A stretch of DNA of 25,808 nucleotides from Oceanospirillaceae bacterium UBA2001 (GCA_002335115.1 DDCR01000130.1:1-25808); one strand, 5' to 3'; shown: positions 9,070 through 17,169, numbered from the stretch's first letter. Notes: generated by a model not told the origin, from the sequence alone. Numbers and translations are program-made.

Positions 9070-10808
9070 TCGTGCCTCATTTAGTCCCTACGGCAATACT
9101 GCACAAAGATTATGCTGGACTGGAAGCTATTGATGGGTTTTTAGCTACTCAGTTGTGTCAAAGTCTGGGTAGCCAAAACGCTATTATGCAGCATTTAATT
9201 ATGGCTTTGAGTCGTGCGCTGCGAAATGGGCATAGTTGCCTACCCTTGGCTGATATAGCCGGTCAAACCCTTTGGTCTGCCGTGAGCGATATTCGAACGG
9301 GAACTGGGGCCGCGCCTGGTTATACATTTGATGCTTTTAGTGTGCTCATGGATAGTGCACAGAGTTGTGCCATTACTGCAACAGATGATGCCCCGTTAGT
9401 GTTAGACAACGAGAGACTTTATTTACGCAGGTACTGGTGCTTTGAGCAACAGGTAGCCCAACACTTATTGCAGCGCATGCAAGTCCATTCCCTATCAGCA
9501 GCACAACAAATGACTGCAGACTTATTATTAGCTCAGCTCTTCGATAAGTCACTAGAAGCCCAAGTAGACTGGCAGGCTAGGGCTGTTGAAGACGCATTAG
9601 TGCGCCAAGTCAGTGTGATTTCGGGTGGTCCGGGTACCGGAAAAACCCATACTGTGGCGCGTTTGTTATTAGCTTTGCAGGCCATCAATGACAGGCCTCT
9701 GAGCATTGCGATGGCAGCCCCCACGGGCAAAGCCAAGCAGCGTTTGGTGGAATCAATTAATAATGCCAAGACGCAATTACTCAGTAAAGGCATAGATCAG
9801 AGCCTCATAAAGAGTATTCCAGATGCTGCCCACACCTTGCATGGTTTGCTGGGTCTGCGTCCTAATAGTCCTGGGGCAAGACACCATAAGGCCAATCCAC
9901 TGGCCATCGATCTATTGCTGATAGACGAGGTGTCCATGGTTGATTTGCCTATGATGGCAAGGCTGTTAGATGCCCTGCCAGTGCACTGCAAGCTTATTTT
10001 AGTGGGTGATGCGCAACAATTGCCATCGGTGGCTGCGGGTTCTATTTTAGCCGACATTCCGCCTCATGTTATTAGTTACTTGCATACAAGTCATCGCTTT
10101 AAAGAACAAAGTGGCATTGGGGTTTTAGCCCAACAGGTGATGCATAATCAAGCACAAGAAAGCTGGTACACATTGTCAAACAGTGAGGACCTTAGTTTAA
10201 TCGCAGACTCAGAGTTTGAGGCTTGGTTGGAGCACATGTGTGATCAACATTTTGTGCCTATGTTAAAGGCGAAAACCTTAAATGAAGCCTTTGCCTGTTT
10301 AAACCAGTTTAGAATTCTGGCAGCCACGCGCCAAGGTGATCTGGGCATAGAAGGGTTAAACACGCAAGTAGAGCGATTATTAAGTCGGCGTTTGTCACAA
10401 GTACGTTTAGCACAAAACTACCACGGTAAACCGGTGATGGTCACCAAGAATAATCACGCTTTAGGTTTGTTTAATGGTGACATTGGGATTATGTGGCAGA
10501 CAGAAAAGGGAGCGCTGGATGTGTGTTTCTTGCAGGCTACAGAAGTGCGTAAAGTGGATGCGGGGTTATTACAAGACTTAGACGCTGTTTATGCCATGAC
10601 GATCCATAAAACTCAGGGCTCAGAGTTTGAGCATGTGGCGCTGGTGGTGGCCCCTGAAGCTGAGCGGTTGTTGTCTTCTCAGTTGCTCTACACGGCGATT
10701 ACTCGAGCAAAAACCACTTGTAGTGTTAAGGTGAGTAAGCCTGTGTGGTGCAAAGCGGTCGCGAACAAAACGCAACGATGGTCTGGACTTCGGGCCTTAC
10801 TCAGTTGA
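9066..10808 (+). CDS. recD: RecBCD enzyme subunit RecD (5'-3' helicase, exonuclease V alpha)
   Basis: RecD is the 5'-3' SF1B helicase motor of RecBCD. It drives fast unwinding and controls nuclease activity before Chi. The product is 580 residues (E. coli 608). After an N-terminal RecB-binding domain of about 170 residues come SGGPGTGKTHTVARLL (Walker A, Lys193), AAPTGKAKQRL (motif Ia), LLIDEVSMVDLPMM (Walker B), LVGDAQQLPSVAAGSIL (motif III), AMTIHKTQGSEFEHVALV (motif V) and LLYTAITRAKT (motif VI). All motor motifs are present, so it should be active. This is the RecBCD-type RecD, not the longer RecD2 type. The start codon overlaps the recB stop (ATGA), so expression is coupled to recB. It ends 4 nt before the stop of the convergent winged-helix gene, with no clear terminator between them. 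Confidence 0.97.
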   Translation: MIVPHLVPTAILHKDYAGLEAIDGFLATQLCQSLGSQNAIMQHLIMALSRALRNGHSCLPLADIAGQTLWSAVSDIRTGTGAAPGYTFDAFSVLMDSAQSCAITATDDAPLVLDNERLYLRRYWCFEQQVAQHLLQRMQVHSLSAAQQMTADLLLAQLFDKSLEAQVDWQARAVEDALVRQVSVISGGPGTGKTHTVARLLLALQAINDRPLSIAMAAPTGKAKQRLVESINNAKTQLLSKGIDQSLIKSIPDAAHTLHGLLGLRPNSPGARHHKANPLAIDLLLIDEVSMVDLPMMARLLDALPVHCKLILVGDAQQLPSVAAGSILADIPPHVISYLHTSHRFKEQSGIGVLAQQVMHNQAQESWYTLSNSEDLSLIADSEFEAWLEHMCDQHFVPMLKAKTLNEAFACLNQFRILAATRQGDLGIEGLNTQVERLLSRRLSQVRLAQNYHGKPVMVTKNNHALGLFNGDIGIMWQTEKGALDVCFLQATEVRKVDAGLLQDLDAVYAMTIHKTQGSEFEHVALVVAPEAERLLSSQLLYTAITRAKTTCSVKVSKPVWCKAVANKTQRWSGLRALLS

Positions 10809-10812
10809 TCTA

Positions 10813-11157
10813 TTAAGCGGCTACAATATGAGAAATGCTTTTACCGATGGTGTCAAATAAAGACAGGGCTCGAGCTGCAGGCACAAGGGAGCGTTGTCTA
10901 GAGTCGTCTGTGACATCAATATTCAAGTAGTCTAAATCAATTAGCTTTTGGATAGACTTGCGCAGTGTGTAACGCGAACCTAAGTATTTTAGGCTCATGC
11001 CATCTTCCATAAAAACGCACCTCCCATGGCTGTGCTCTCGCGTGACGTGTTCTAACACTTGTAATTCTCGGTCGCCTAGACCCGCTTTATGATCCCCTTG
11101 TATGCTGGTGCGGATGGCATTTGAAACACTTAAGGCGATGTTTGAATAGTCTTGCAT
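10813..11157 (-). CDS. Small winged-helix DNA-binding protein (MarR-like)
   Basis: This 114-residue protein has a helix-rich start followed by what looks like a winged-helix domain: a helix at GDRELQVLEHVTRE, a turn and recognition helix at SLKYLGSRYTLRKSIQKLIDLDYLNI, and a wing at VTDDSRQRSLVPAARALSLFD. That layout resembles MarR-family and related regulators, though the protein is shorter than a typical MarR (about 140-150 residues). An AAGGA sits 7-8 nt before the ATG, supporting the start. It is convergent with recD and divergent from the GST gene. A perfect 16-bp palindrome lies 31 bp upstream of its start and is a natural operator candidate. I infer an autoregulator that may also control the GST. 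No ligand or function can be assigned. Cys47 is the only cysteine. Confidence 0.7.
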   Translation of the reverse strand: MQDYSNIALSVSNAIRTSIQGDHKAGLGDRELQVLEHVTREHSHGRCVFMEDGMSLKYLGSRYTLRKSIQKLIDLDYLNIDVTDDSRQRSLVPAARALSLFDTIGKSISHIVAA

Positions 11158-11188
11158 AAAAGTTCCTTATTTTTATATTAATCAAATA

Positions 11189-11204
11189 TATCATTTAAAT
11201 GATA
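11189..11204. promoter_or_regulatory. Perfect 16-bp palindrome, candidate operator
   Basis: TATCATTTAAATGATA equals its own reverse complement. It sits in the AT-rich gap between the divergent winged-helix gene and the GST gene, where a dimeric winged-helix repressor would be expected to bind. The sequence is seen directly; the role is inferred from position and symmetry. No convincing promoter hexamers could be fixed on either side. Confidence 0.5.
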
Positions 11205-11292
11205 GTGTGTTTTTCATAATATGCTATTAAATAGACTGTATTTTTGTAACTATTATTTGATATTCTCAAAAAGGTGTAAGCAGCGCCCTGCC

Positions 11293-11370
11293 ATGAGGGC
11301 CTTAATGGGTATTATTTTTTTAGAGGTGACCATCTTGTTAAAACTTATTTATTTTAAAATGAGGGCCTTA
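11293..11370 (+). repeat. 12-bp direct repeat, 66 bp apart, around the GST start
   Basis: ATGAGGGCCTTA occurs at 11293-11304 and again at 11359-11370. The 66-bp offset is a multiple of three, so both copies would read MRAL in the same frame. The second copy is inside the conserved N-terminal part of the GST; the first is upstream of its probable start. It could be a small duplication remnant or coincidence. Confidence 0.5.
11323..11326 (+). promoter_or_regulatory. Shine-Dalgarno that sets a TTG start for the GST
   Basis: GAGG lies 8 nt before TTG at 11335, an ideal spacing. The frame is open upstream to an ATG at 11221, but that ATG has no ribosome-binding site and would add 38 residues before the GST fold begins. 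The site therefore favours the short form. Confidence 0.6.
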
Positions 11371-12012
11371 GCTGAAGCCCCACAGATGCTCATGCACTGC
11401 AATAACATTGAATATGAATACTTGATGTCTTGGGAACACTTTGCCGATCACTGGTCTAAGGTGAAGCCAAATCTAGCCTTCAAACAACTCCCCATGCTTG
11501 AAGTTGAAGGTGGGCACCAGATCTTTCAAAGCATTGCTATTCTCAAATTTCTGGAATCTAGAGCAGGCTTATCGATTAGTGATCCCATTCAAGAGGCCAA
11601 GGCCAACGCTATACTGCAGAGCGCTCAAGAACTATTTGCACCACTTAACCCCACTGTGAATTTTGCAGTAGACGATGATTTTTTATCAAAACGTGATGCC
11701 ATGCGGCCCATGCTCGCTAATCGCTTCCAAGAACTATCAAATTGCCTAGCAGAAAACGGCTCAAAATTTTTTACGGACGACAAACCTAGAGCGGCTGAGT
11801 TTGCCACGTTTCATCACTTAGACCTATCGAAGAAACTGGACGATAGTCTTATCAAACAATTTCCACGGTTGGAAAGGTTGGTCGATGACATGATGTGCCT
11901 CCAGGGCATGTCAGAGTATCTGCTGCGTCGCCCGACTTTAATTGGGGTAGGTAAGGGCCCCAAGTTAGTGATTGGCGGTATTGAGCATTCGACAGGTGTT
12001 GAACAAACCTAG
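11335..12012 (+). CDS. Glutathione S-transferase family protein (sigma-like)
   Basis: From a TTG start this gives 225 residues, the usual GST length. The N-terminal thioredoxin-like domain begins LKLIYFKMRALAEAPQ, which resembles sigma-class GSTs (YF.MR..AE), with Tyr6 in the place of the catalytic tyrosine. QLPMLEVEGGHQIFQSIAILKFLESRAGL follows: the cis-Pro glutathione-binding segment and the helix with the Ser that contacts the gamma-glutamyl group. The remainder, from about residue 85, fits the all-helical C-terminal domain but is poorly conserved. The predicted role is cytoplasmic conjugation or reduction with glutathione; the substrate is unknown. It is divergent from a winged-helix regulator and convergent, 31 nt away, with the P-loop gene. 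The longer frame from ATG 11221 would put a hydrophobic, Cys-containing extension in front and is less likely. Confidence 0.8.
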   Translation: MLKLIYFKMRALAEAPQMLMHCNNIEYEYLMSWEHFADHWSKVKPNLAFKQLPMLEVEGGHQIFQSIAILKFLESRAGLSISDPIQEAKANAILQSAQELFAPLNPTVNFAVDDDFLSKRDAMRPMLANRFQELSNCLAENGSKFFTDDKPRAAEFATFHHLDLSKKLDDSLIKQFPRLERLVDDMMCLQGMSEYLLRRPTLIGVGKGPKLVIGGIEHSTGVEQT

Positions 12013-12043
12013 AATAGCGGCTTGAAGTAATACTGAAGTGCGA

Positions 12044-13741
12044 TTAGCGCAATATTCGGTTGATCAAAATCTGCTCAAACAATATCTTCAGGGTGGGGTC
12101 TTCAAGTTGCTGATCAAATAGCGTTGGATCAGGTAATGTGTAAGTTTTTTGGCGCACGATAAGGTAGGGGTCACTATCTTGTCCGACACTAAAGCACACC
12201 TTGGGAAAACGTTTTAAACATTGATTAAAAAAAGTCATATTGTTGGCTATAGCCATGCGCTTTGAACTGGGGTAAACCTGGGCCAAGCTTTGCGCATAGA
12301 TATTAATTTTTTGATAACGCTCAATGTTCACAAACACCATCGGGTCGAATACCTGCATGCCCTTTTGGTTGCCGATGACACTGGTTAATGGGAACTGCCC
12401 TTCGGCCACGCTGTTGTCGAAAAAACTGAACTCATATCGGGGGCTAGTATGCGCAAGCCATTTAAATATGAGCTTTGGAATACCCTGGTAGGCTTCCACG
12501 CTGTGTCCTAAAAAGTCTTCCACAGATTTATATCGGCCTCGCTGTTGGCCTCTGATCCAGCCACGCTCCACTGTCGCCTCAGGCGGTGTAATCACAAAGT
12601 ACATGTACATAATATGAGCATATTTAGCGTAGGTGCCATGCAATACCTTTTGCACCTGTTCTGTTGAAAAACTATCAAACCGAAAGCGATCCACTAGAAT
12701 ATTAGGAATCGTCTGATCTTGTTGGCCCTTGCGTCTAATGTAGCGGTCTAGTTTGGCGTCTATGATGTTGACTTCATTACTGGTAAATCGGCCTGAGTAC
12801 TTATAATGGGGGCCAAGTGATTCATAGTCTAACAATTGGCGACGCCAGATATCAGGACTAATAATGCCGTATAACGAAGACGCAATACCCCGTTGGGCCA
12901 TGGTTTTCTTTAATAAAGGTCTTAGGGTGCTTTTACCTGCCGCAGAGGCCCCTTTAAGGCTAATAATGATGGGTTTGTCTACGCGGGGTATTAATTGGTA
13001 TTCATGGGCCAGTACAGCGGCGTCAATGGCAGGTTCGATTAACTGACCAATAACAAAACTACCATAATTATTGAGCACATGGCGACAGATAATGCGGCTC
13101 ATAAACCCTTGGTCATTGCCGATCAAACCCCGTGTTGAGGCCACAGAACCGAGTATTTGATAACTGCTTTTGTAAACCGCTTTAAGCAAAGGGTCGGCAA
13201 GGGCAAGGCCTGTTTTTTTAAGTTGGTTAATGGCTTTAAATTGAATTTCTTCACTACTTAATGGGCAGGGTGTAATGGTCTTTTTTTTACCCCAAGGCCA
13301 TAAGCTTTTTTTTATAGGGGCGATCACTTTGGCATCTAACATGACTTCTTCAGACAGTAATCGGTCTACTTCTCGCTTTACTGAGAGGGACAGACTGTGG
13401 AACTCGTGCTCAATATGGTCATACAAAGGGGCAATGTGTTGATCTAAAATACCATTAGCAATGTGACGAAAATTAATGCCCAAGTCTTCTTCGTGCTCGG
13501 CTTCTGGAATATGAATATTCGCACCCACGCGCACAATCAGTTCATGCATCACCAAGCGCTTTGCAGTAAAACCCACCAAATGCTCAGGCTTTAGTCCCGT
13601 TAAACTCGCAATTTCTTGGACTTCATCGTAGTGGGTATAAACGTTAGGAGCCTGAAAAATAGTTTCTAAAGCACTCAGTTCCCTAGGTAAATTAGCGCTT
13701 AACCCTGGATTCCATGCAGTGAACTCTTGTTGTTTTAGCAT
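12044..13741 (-). CDS. P-loop NTPase of unknown function, zeta-toxin-like kinase core
   Basis: I do not recognise this 565-residue protein as a named family. Residues 1 to about 250 are mostly helical and include a Trp/Lys-rich basic patch (KKSLWPWGKKK). A strand then leads into Walker A GASAAGKST, with Lys270. SPDIWRRQLLDYESLGPHY, GRFTSNEVNIIDAKLDRYI and ILVDRFRFDSF follow, and an Arg-rich stretch (VERGWIRGQQRGRY) could be a lid. This order (P-loop, D..R segment, helix with acidic residues, strand) resembles zeta-toxin/AAA_33-type small-molecule kinases, but the match is by eye only. The C-terminal 150 residues are unassigned. No antitoxin-like partner lies beside it, there is no signal peptide, and the gene is monocistronic. 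Phosphotransfer to a small molecule or protein is an inference. The ATG has only a weak TAGG upstream. Confidence 0.75.
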   Translation of the reverse strand: MLKQQEFTAWNPGLSANLPRELSALETIFQAPNVYTHYDEVQEIASLTGLKPEHLVGFTAKRLVMHELIVRVGANIHIPEAEHEEDLGINFRHIANGILDQHIAPLYDHIEHEFHSLSLSVKREVDRLLSEEVMLDAKVIAPIKKSLWPWGKKKTITPCPLSSEEIQFKAINQLKKTGLALADPLLKAVYKSSYQILGSVASTRGLIGNDQGFMSRIICRHVLNNYGSFVIGQLIEPAIDAAVLAHEYQLIPRVDKPIIISLKGASAAGKSTLRPLLKKTMAQRGIASSLYGIISPDIWRRQLLDYESLGPHYKYSGRFTSNEVNIIDAKLDRYIRRKGQQDQTIPNILVDRFRFDSFSTEQVQKVLHGTYAKYAHIMYMYFVITPPEATVERGWIRGQQRGRYKSVEDFLGHSVEAYQGIPKLIFKWLAHTSPRYEFSFFDNSVAEGQFPLTSVIGNQKGMQVFDPMVFVNIERYQKINIYAQSLAQVYPSSKRMAIANNMTFFNQCLKRFPKVCFSVGQDSDPYLIVRQKTYTLPDPTLFDQQLEDPTLKILFEQILINRILR

Positions 13742-13991
13742 CTATGGCGCCTAGCATGAGTTAAATAACCATATGTATAGCAGGTTTTAACAAGCACGTC
13801 AGTGCAAACGGCTGCCAAATTACTTTCATGTTGCTGCTAAATATCTGCATTGGGGTTATGGGTTTTTACTCATGATAGGAACACATAAGGTATGTGTATA
13901 CCAACTAATACCGAGGCTCCAACCTTTAAAAAACCAAAATCAACCCCATTAAACTTACTCTACTACCTTCCACAAACCATTATTAAACACT

Positions 13992-14933
13992 ATGACTTAC
14001 GCCCTAGAAATCAACCAGTTGTGCAAAACTTATGACAATGGCTTTGAGGCCCTAAAAGGCATTAGCTTAAAAGTAGCGCAGGGTGATTTTTTTGCCTTAC
14101 TTGGCCCTAACGGAGCCGGTAAGTCCACCACTCTAGGGGTCGTATCGTCTTTGGTAAATAAAACCTCCGGATCGGTCAAAGTCTTTGGCCATGACTTAGA
14201 TATAGACATGAGTCAGGCCAAATGCATGATGGGAGTGGTGCCGCAAGAATTTAATTTTAACATGTTTGAGAAGGTGCAGGATGTGGTGGTGCAGCAAGCA
14301 GGTTACTATGGCATCCCGCGGGATGAGGCCCTAAAACGCACAGAACAGCTTCTAAAGCAATTAGGCCTGTGGGACAAACGTGCCGATGCGTCTCGCAATC
14401 TATCGGGGGGTATGAAGCGCCGCTTAATGATTGCCCGGGCTTTAGTTCACAAACCTAAATTACTCATCTTAGATGAGCCCACTGCTGGAGTTGATATCGA
14501 ACTTCGCCGCTCTATGTGGGCATTCTTAACCCGCATCAATGAACAAGGCACCACCATCATCCTTACCACCCATTACTTGGAAGAGGCTGAAAATTTGTGC
14601 CGTAATATTGCCATTATCGATGAGGGCGATATTATCAAACACAGCCCTATGCGGGAATTACTAAAAACCATTAATACTGAAACCATTGTGCTGGATTTGA
14701 AACAAGCACTCACACAAGCGCCAGAAATAGAAGGCTATCGCCTGCTGTTGGTCAATGATACCCACATAGAGGTTACGCTGCACCAAGGTCAAGACATCAA
14801 TCGTGTGTTTGCAGCCCTGTCGGCTGCTAGTATTGAAGTGATCAGTATGCGTAATAAGACCAACCGATTAGAAGAGCTGTTTGTGAATTTAGTGACTAAT
14901 AATAAGACTGACTTGAAAGGAGTAAGTGCCTGA
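13992..14933 (+). CDS. yadG: ABC transporter ATP-binding protein YadG
   Basis: This is the cytoplasmic ATPase of an ABC-2-type exporter and matches E. coli YadG almost end to end (313 versus 308 residues). Walker A is GPNGAGKST with Lys44, the Q-loop is at Gln85 (VVPQEFNFN), the signature is LSGGMKRRLMIARAL (about 137-151), Walker B is LLILDEP (Asp161, Glu162), and the switch His is His194 in LTTHYLEEAE. The C-terminus ends with the family-typical MRNKTNRLEELFVNLV. The exported substrate of YadGH is unknown. The ATG has no recognisable Shine-Dalgarno and is preceded by 250 nt without a gene, divergent from the P-loop protein. Its stop overlaps the yadH ATG by 1 nt, so the two are translated as a pair. 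Confidence 0.95.
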   Translation: MTYALEINQLCKTYDNGFEALKGISLKVAQGDFFALLGPNGAGKSTTLGVVSSLVNKTSGSVKVFGHDLDIDMSQAKCMMGVVPQEFNFNMFEKVQDVVVQQAGYYGIPRDEALKRTEQLLKQLGLWDKRADASRNLSGGMKRRLMIARALVHKPKLLILDEPTAGVDIELRRSMWAFLTRINEQGTTIILTTHYLEEAENLCRNIAIIDEGDIIKHSPMRELLKTINTETIVLDLKQALTQAPEIEGYRLLLVNDTHIEVTLHQGQDINRVFAALSAASIEVISMRNKTNRLEELFVNLVTNNKTDLKGVSA

Positions 14934-15706
14934 TGTCGGCCTATGAAATTTATATTGCTTATGCCACTATTGTGCGCAAAGAAATTCAGCGTTTTATGCG
15001 GATTTGGGTACAAACCCTGTTACCGCCTTCCATTATCATGGTGCTGTATTTCATTATTTTTGGCAACTTAATTGGCACTCGAATTGGTCAAATGGGGGGC
15101 TTTGACTACATGCAATTTATTGTGCCTGGGTTAATTATGATGTCTGTCATTACTAACTCTTACGGTAACGTCGTATCGTCCTTCTATAGCACTAAATATC
15201 AAGGCAGTTTAGAAGAGATGTTAGTGTCGCCGATGCCCAATTGGGTTATATTGGCGGGCTACATCACAGGTGGTGTGGCTCGTGGTTTGGCTGTAGGGAC
15301 GATTGTGACGAGTCTGTCATTATTTTTTACTCAGCTAGAAATTTATAATTTGGGCATTATTATATTGGTCGTGCTGATGACCTCCATCTTGTTCAGCTTG
15401 GGTGGCTTTATTAATGCCGTGTTTGCCAATAGCTTCGATGATATATCCATTGTTCCAACTTTTATTTTGACCCCCTTAACCTACCTCGGGGGCGTTTTTT
15501 ATTCGATTGATCTACTGCCTGATTTTTGGGCTGGAGCATCATTATTGAATCCTATTTTATACATGGTCAATGCCTTCCGCTATGGTATTTTAGGTGTATC
15601 TGATATTGCTGTGGGTTATGCGTTGTTAGTTATTAGTGTCTTTATTGTGGCCCTTTTTAGCTACTGTATGTACCTATTAAATACGGGCAAGGGCATTCGT
15701 AAATAG
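14933..15706 (+). CDS. yadH: ABC-2 type transporter permease YadH
   Basis: This is the inner-membrane partner of YadG, with 257 residues (E. coli 256). Conserved stretches are RFMRIWVQTLLPPSIIMVLYFIIFG, then FDYMQFIVPGLIMMSVITNSY, and near the end SFDDISIVPTFILTPLTYLGGVFYS. About six hydrophobic segments are visible, as expected for an ABC-2 permease that works as a homodimer. A GGAG in the end of yadG about 11 nt before the ATG, plus the overlapping start, indicate coupled translation. queF begins 22 nt downstream with its own ribosome-binding site and is probably on the same mRNA. The substrate cannot be inferred from the sequence. Confidence 0.95.
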   Translation: MSAYEIYIAYATIVRKEIQRFMRIWVQTLLPPSIIMVLYFIIFGNLIGTRIGQMGGFDYMQFIVPGLIMMSVITNSYGNVVSSFYSTKYQGSLEEMLVSPMPNWVILAGYITGGVARGLAVGTIVTSLSLFFTQLEIYNLGIIILVVLMTSILFSLGGFINAVFANSFDDISIVPTFILTPLTYLGGVFYSIDLLPDFWAGASLLNPILYMVNAFRYGILGVSDIAVGYALLVISVFIVALFSYCMYLLNTGKGIRK

Positions 15707-15727
15707 ACCTGTGTTTTGGAGATAATT

Positions 15728-16549
15728 ATGCAACAAAATGACTTTATACAAGCCTCACCTTTGGGTAAAGAGAGTGCTTATGTGAATGAATATTCACCTC
15801 AATTACTGTTTCCTATTCCACGCAATAAGCCTTGGCACCCACAGTTCAGCCAGCGGCCTTTTTACGGCATTGATGTTTGGAACGCCTTTGAGGTGTCTTG
15901 GCTTAATAAAAAAGGCTTGCCACAAATGGCTTTGGCAGAGTTTCGCATACCCGCGGATAGTCCAAATATCGTTGAGAGTAAATCGTTTAAATTGTACTTG
16001 AACTCATTTAATCAAAGCACTATGGCCAATGTCGCTCATGTGCAGCAACACATGACTGAAGACCTAACAGCTGCAGCTGGGGCGCCTGTGCAAGTGACGT
16101 TATTTAACTTGTGTGAGAAGGCCATGACAGTCTTGCCTACTCCTGGAGTAAATATAGACGAACAAGATATTGAAATTAGCACCTATACGCCTGATGCTCA
16201 TTTGTTGATGGTGGATAGCAATGCCTATCGCACAGAAATTTTGCACAGTCACCTGCTTAAAAGTAATTGCCCAGTCACGGGTCAACCTGATTGGGCTACG
16301 TTAGTGGTAGAGTATGAAGGTCCTTCTATTGATCGAGCGGGGCTGCTAGCCTACATTGTGTCTTACCGTGATCATGGCGACTTCCACGAACAATGTGTAG
16401 AACAAATATTCCTCGACATACAAGCCCAATGTAAACCGGGTCAACTGACCGTTTATGCGCGCTACCTAAGGCGTGGAGGTTTGGATATTAACCCTTATCG
16501 ATCTACTCGGCCTTTAGCGCCAAGTAATCATCGAACTGAACGCCAATAA
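15728..16549 (+). CDS. queF: NADPH-dependent 7-cyano-7-deazaguanine reductase
   Basis: QueF reduces the nitrile of preQ0 to the amine preQ1 with NADPH, in the cytoplasmic pathway to queuosine in tRNA. I chose the ATG at 15728 because GGAG at 15718-15721 sits 6 nt before it; an in-frame TTG at 15716 lies on top of that site. The protein is then 273 residues (E. coli 282), the long, bimodular form. The QueF signature ESKSFKLYLNSFNQ spans residues 83-96. Catalytic residues are Cys181 (LLKSNCPVTGQPDW), Asp188, and His220-Glu221 (FHEQC), each offset by 9 from E. coli Cys190, Asp197, His229 and Glu230. RRGGLDINPYRS near the end is also conserved. It follows yadH and precedes a nitroreductase gene by 19 nt. 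Confidence 0.97.
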   Translation: MQQNDFIQASPLGKESAYVNEYSPQLLFPIPRNKPWHPQFSQRPFYGIDVWNAFEVSWLNKKGLPQMALAEFRIPADSPNIVESKSFKLYLNSFNQSTMANVAHVQQHMTEDLTAAAGAPVQVTLFNLCEKAMTVLPTPGVNIDEQDIEISTYTPDAHLLMVDSNAYRTEILHSHLLKSNCPVTGQPDWATLVVEYEGPSIDRAGLLAYIVSYRDHGDFHEQCVEQIFLDIQAQCKPGQLTVYARYLRRGGLDINPYRSTRPLAPSNHRTERQ

Positions 16550-16568
16550 GTACTGAAAGGTAATTTTT

Positions 16569-17126
16569 ATGGAACTATTACAAGGCTTACTCAATCGGGT
16601 TTCAATCCAAAGACTTGAGTCACCACCACCAACTAAAGCTCAGTTAGAAGTGATGCTGCAGGCTGCATTGCGAGCGCCAGATCATGCCAACCTAAAGCCA
16701 TGGCGCAGTGTCATGGTGGCAGGAGAGGGGCTCACAGAGTTGGGGGCAATTTTGCACCAAGCGCAACTCGAGCGTGCTCCAGAAAGTGATGCACAAACAT
16801 TAGAACGGTGTATCAAAATGCCTCACCGAGCGCCTAGTATTTTGGTGTTGATCGCAAGCCCCAAAGAGCACCCAAAGGTGCCCGAAGCAGAGCAGATACA
16901 AGCCACTGCGGCTGCAGGACACGCTATTTTATTGGCAGCCTATGCGCAACACCTTGGGGCTGTGTGGCGCACGGGTTGGGTGGTCAGCCATCCCATGGTG
17001 CGTGAGGCGTTTGACGTGAGTGGCGATGAGCAAATTATTGCTATGATTTATTTGGGCACGCCTTCAGTAACACCCAAGCCGGCGCCTACAATTAGCAGCC
17101 AAGACTTTATTAAACACTGGCATTAG
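16569..17126 (+). CDS. ydjA: YdjA-type nitroreductase family flavoprotein
   Basis: This predicted FMN-dependent NAD(P)H oxidoreductase of the nitroreductase family has 185 residues (E. coli YdjA 183). Conserved features are NRVSIQRL near the start (the FMN phosphate-binding segment, where E. coli has NRRSASRL), ALRAPDHANLKPWR, HRAPSILVLIASPKEHPKVPEAEQ, AGHAILLAAYAQHLGAVWRTGW, and the closing IIAMIYLGTP. These match YdjA better than the larger NfsA/NfsB enzymes. The second Arg of the usual NRRS is Val here, which might weaken FMN binding slightly. The physiological substrate of the family is unknown. A GAAAGG stretch precedes the ATG. It is the last gene of the yadGH-queF cluster; a tRNA gene with its own promoter follows. 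Confidence 0.9.
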   Translation: MELLQGLLNRVSIQRLESPPPTKAQLEVMLQAALRAPDHANLKPWRSVMVAGEGLTELGAILHQAQLERAPESDAQTLERCIKMPHRAPSILVLIASPKEHPKVPEAEQIQATAAAGHAILLAAYAQHLGAVWRTGWVVSHPMVREAFDVSGDEQIIAMIYLGTPSVTPKPAPTISSQDFIKHWH

Positions 17127-17140
17127 TGCGTTGAATTTTA

Positions 17141-17169
17141 TTGCTTTTTATGCAGTAAAAGCATAGAAT
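17141..17169 (+). promoter_or_regulatory. Sigma-70 promoter of tRNA-Ser
   Basis: TTGCTT (17141-17146) and TAGAAT (17164-17169) are separated by exactly 17 nt. Transcription would begin near 17176, a few bases before the mature tRNA. The bases after the -10 (CTGCGCC) are GC-rich, the discriminator type linked to stringent control of stable RNA genes. A 7-bp inverted repeat (TGCTTTT/AAAAGCA) occupies the spacer. Confidence 0.7.

Noticed and set aside
11285..11300. GCCCT/AGGGC hairpin before a T-rich stretch in the GST leader
   Set aside because: The stem is only 5 bp and the T-run starts about 10 nt later, so it is not a convincing intrinsic terminator.
12044..13741. Toxin-antitoxin system (epsilon/zeta type)
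   Set aside because: No small antitoxin gene is adjacent; the upstream and downstream neighbours are YadG and a GST, so only the kinase-like resemblance remains.
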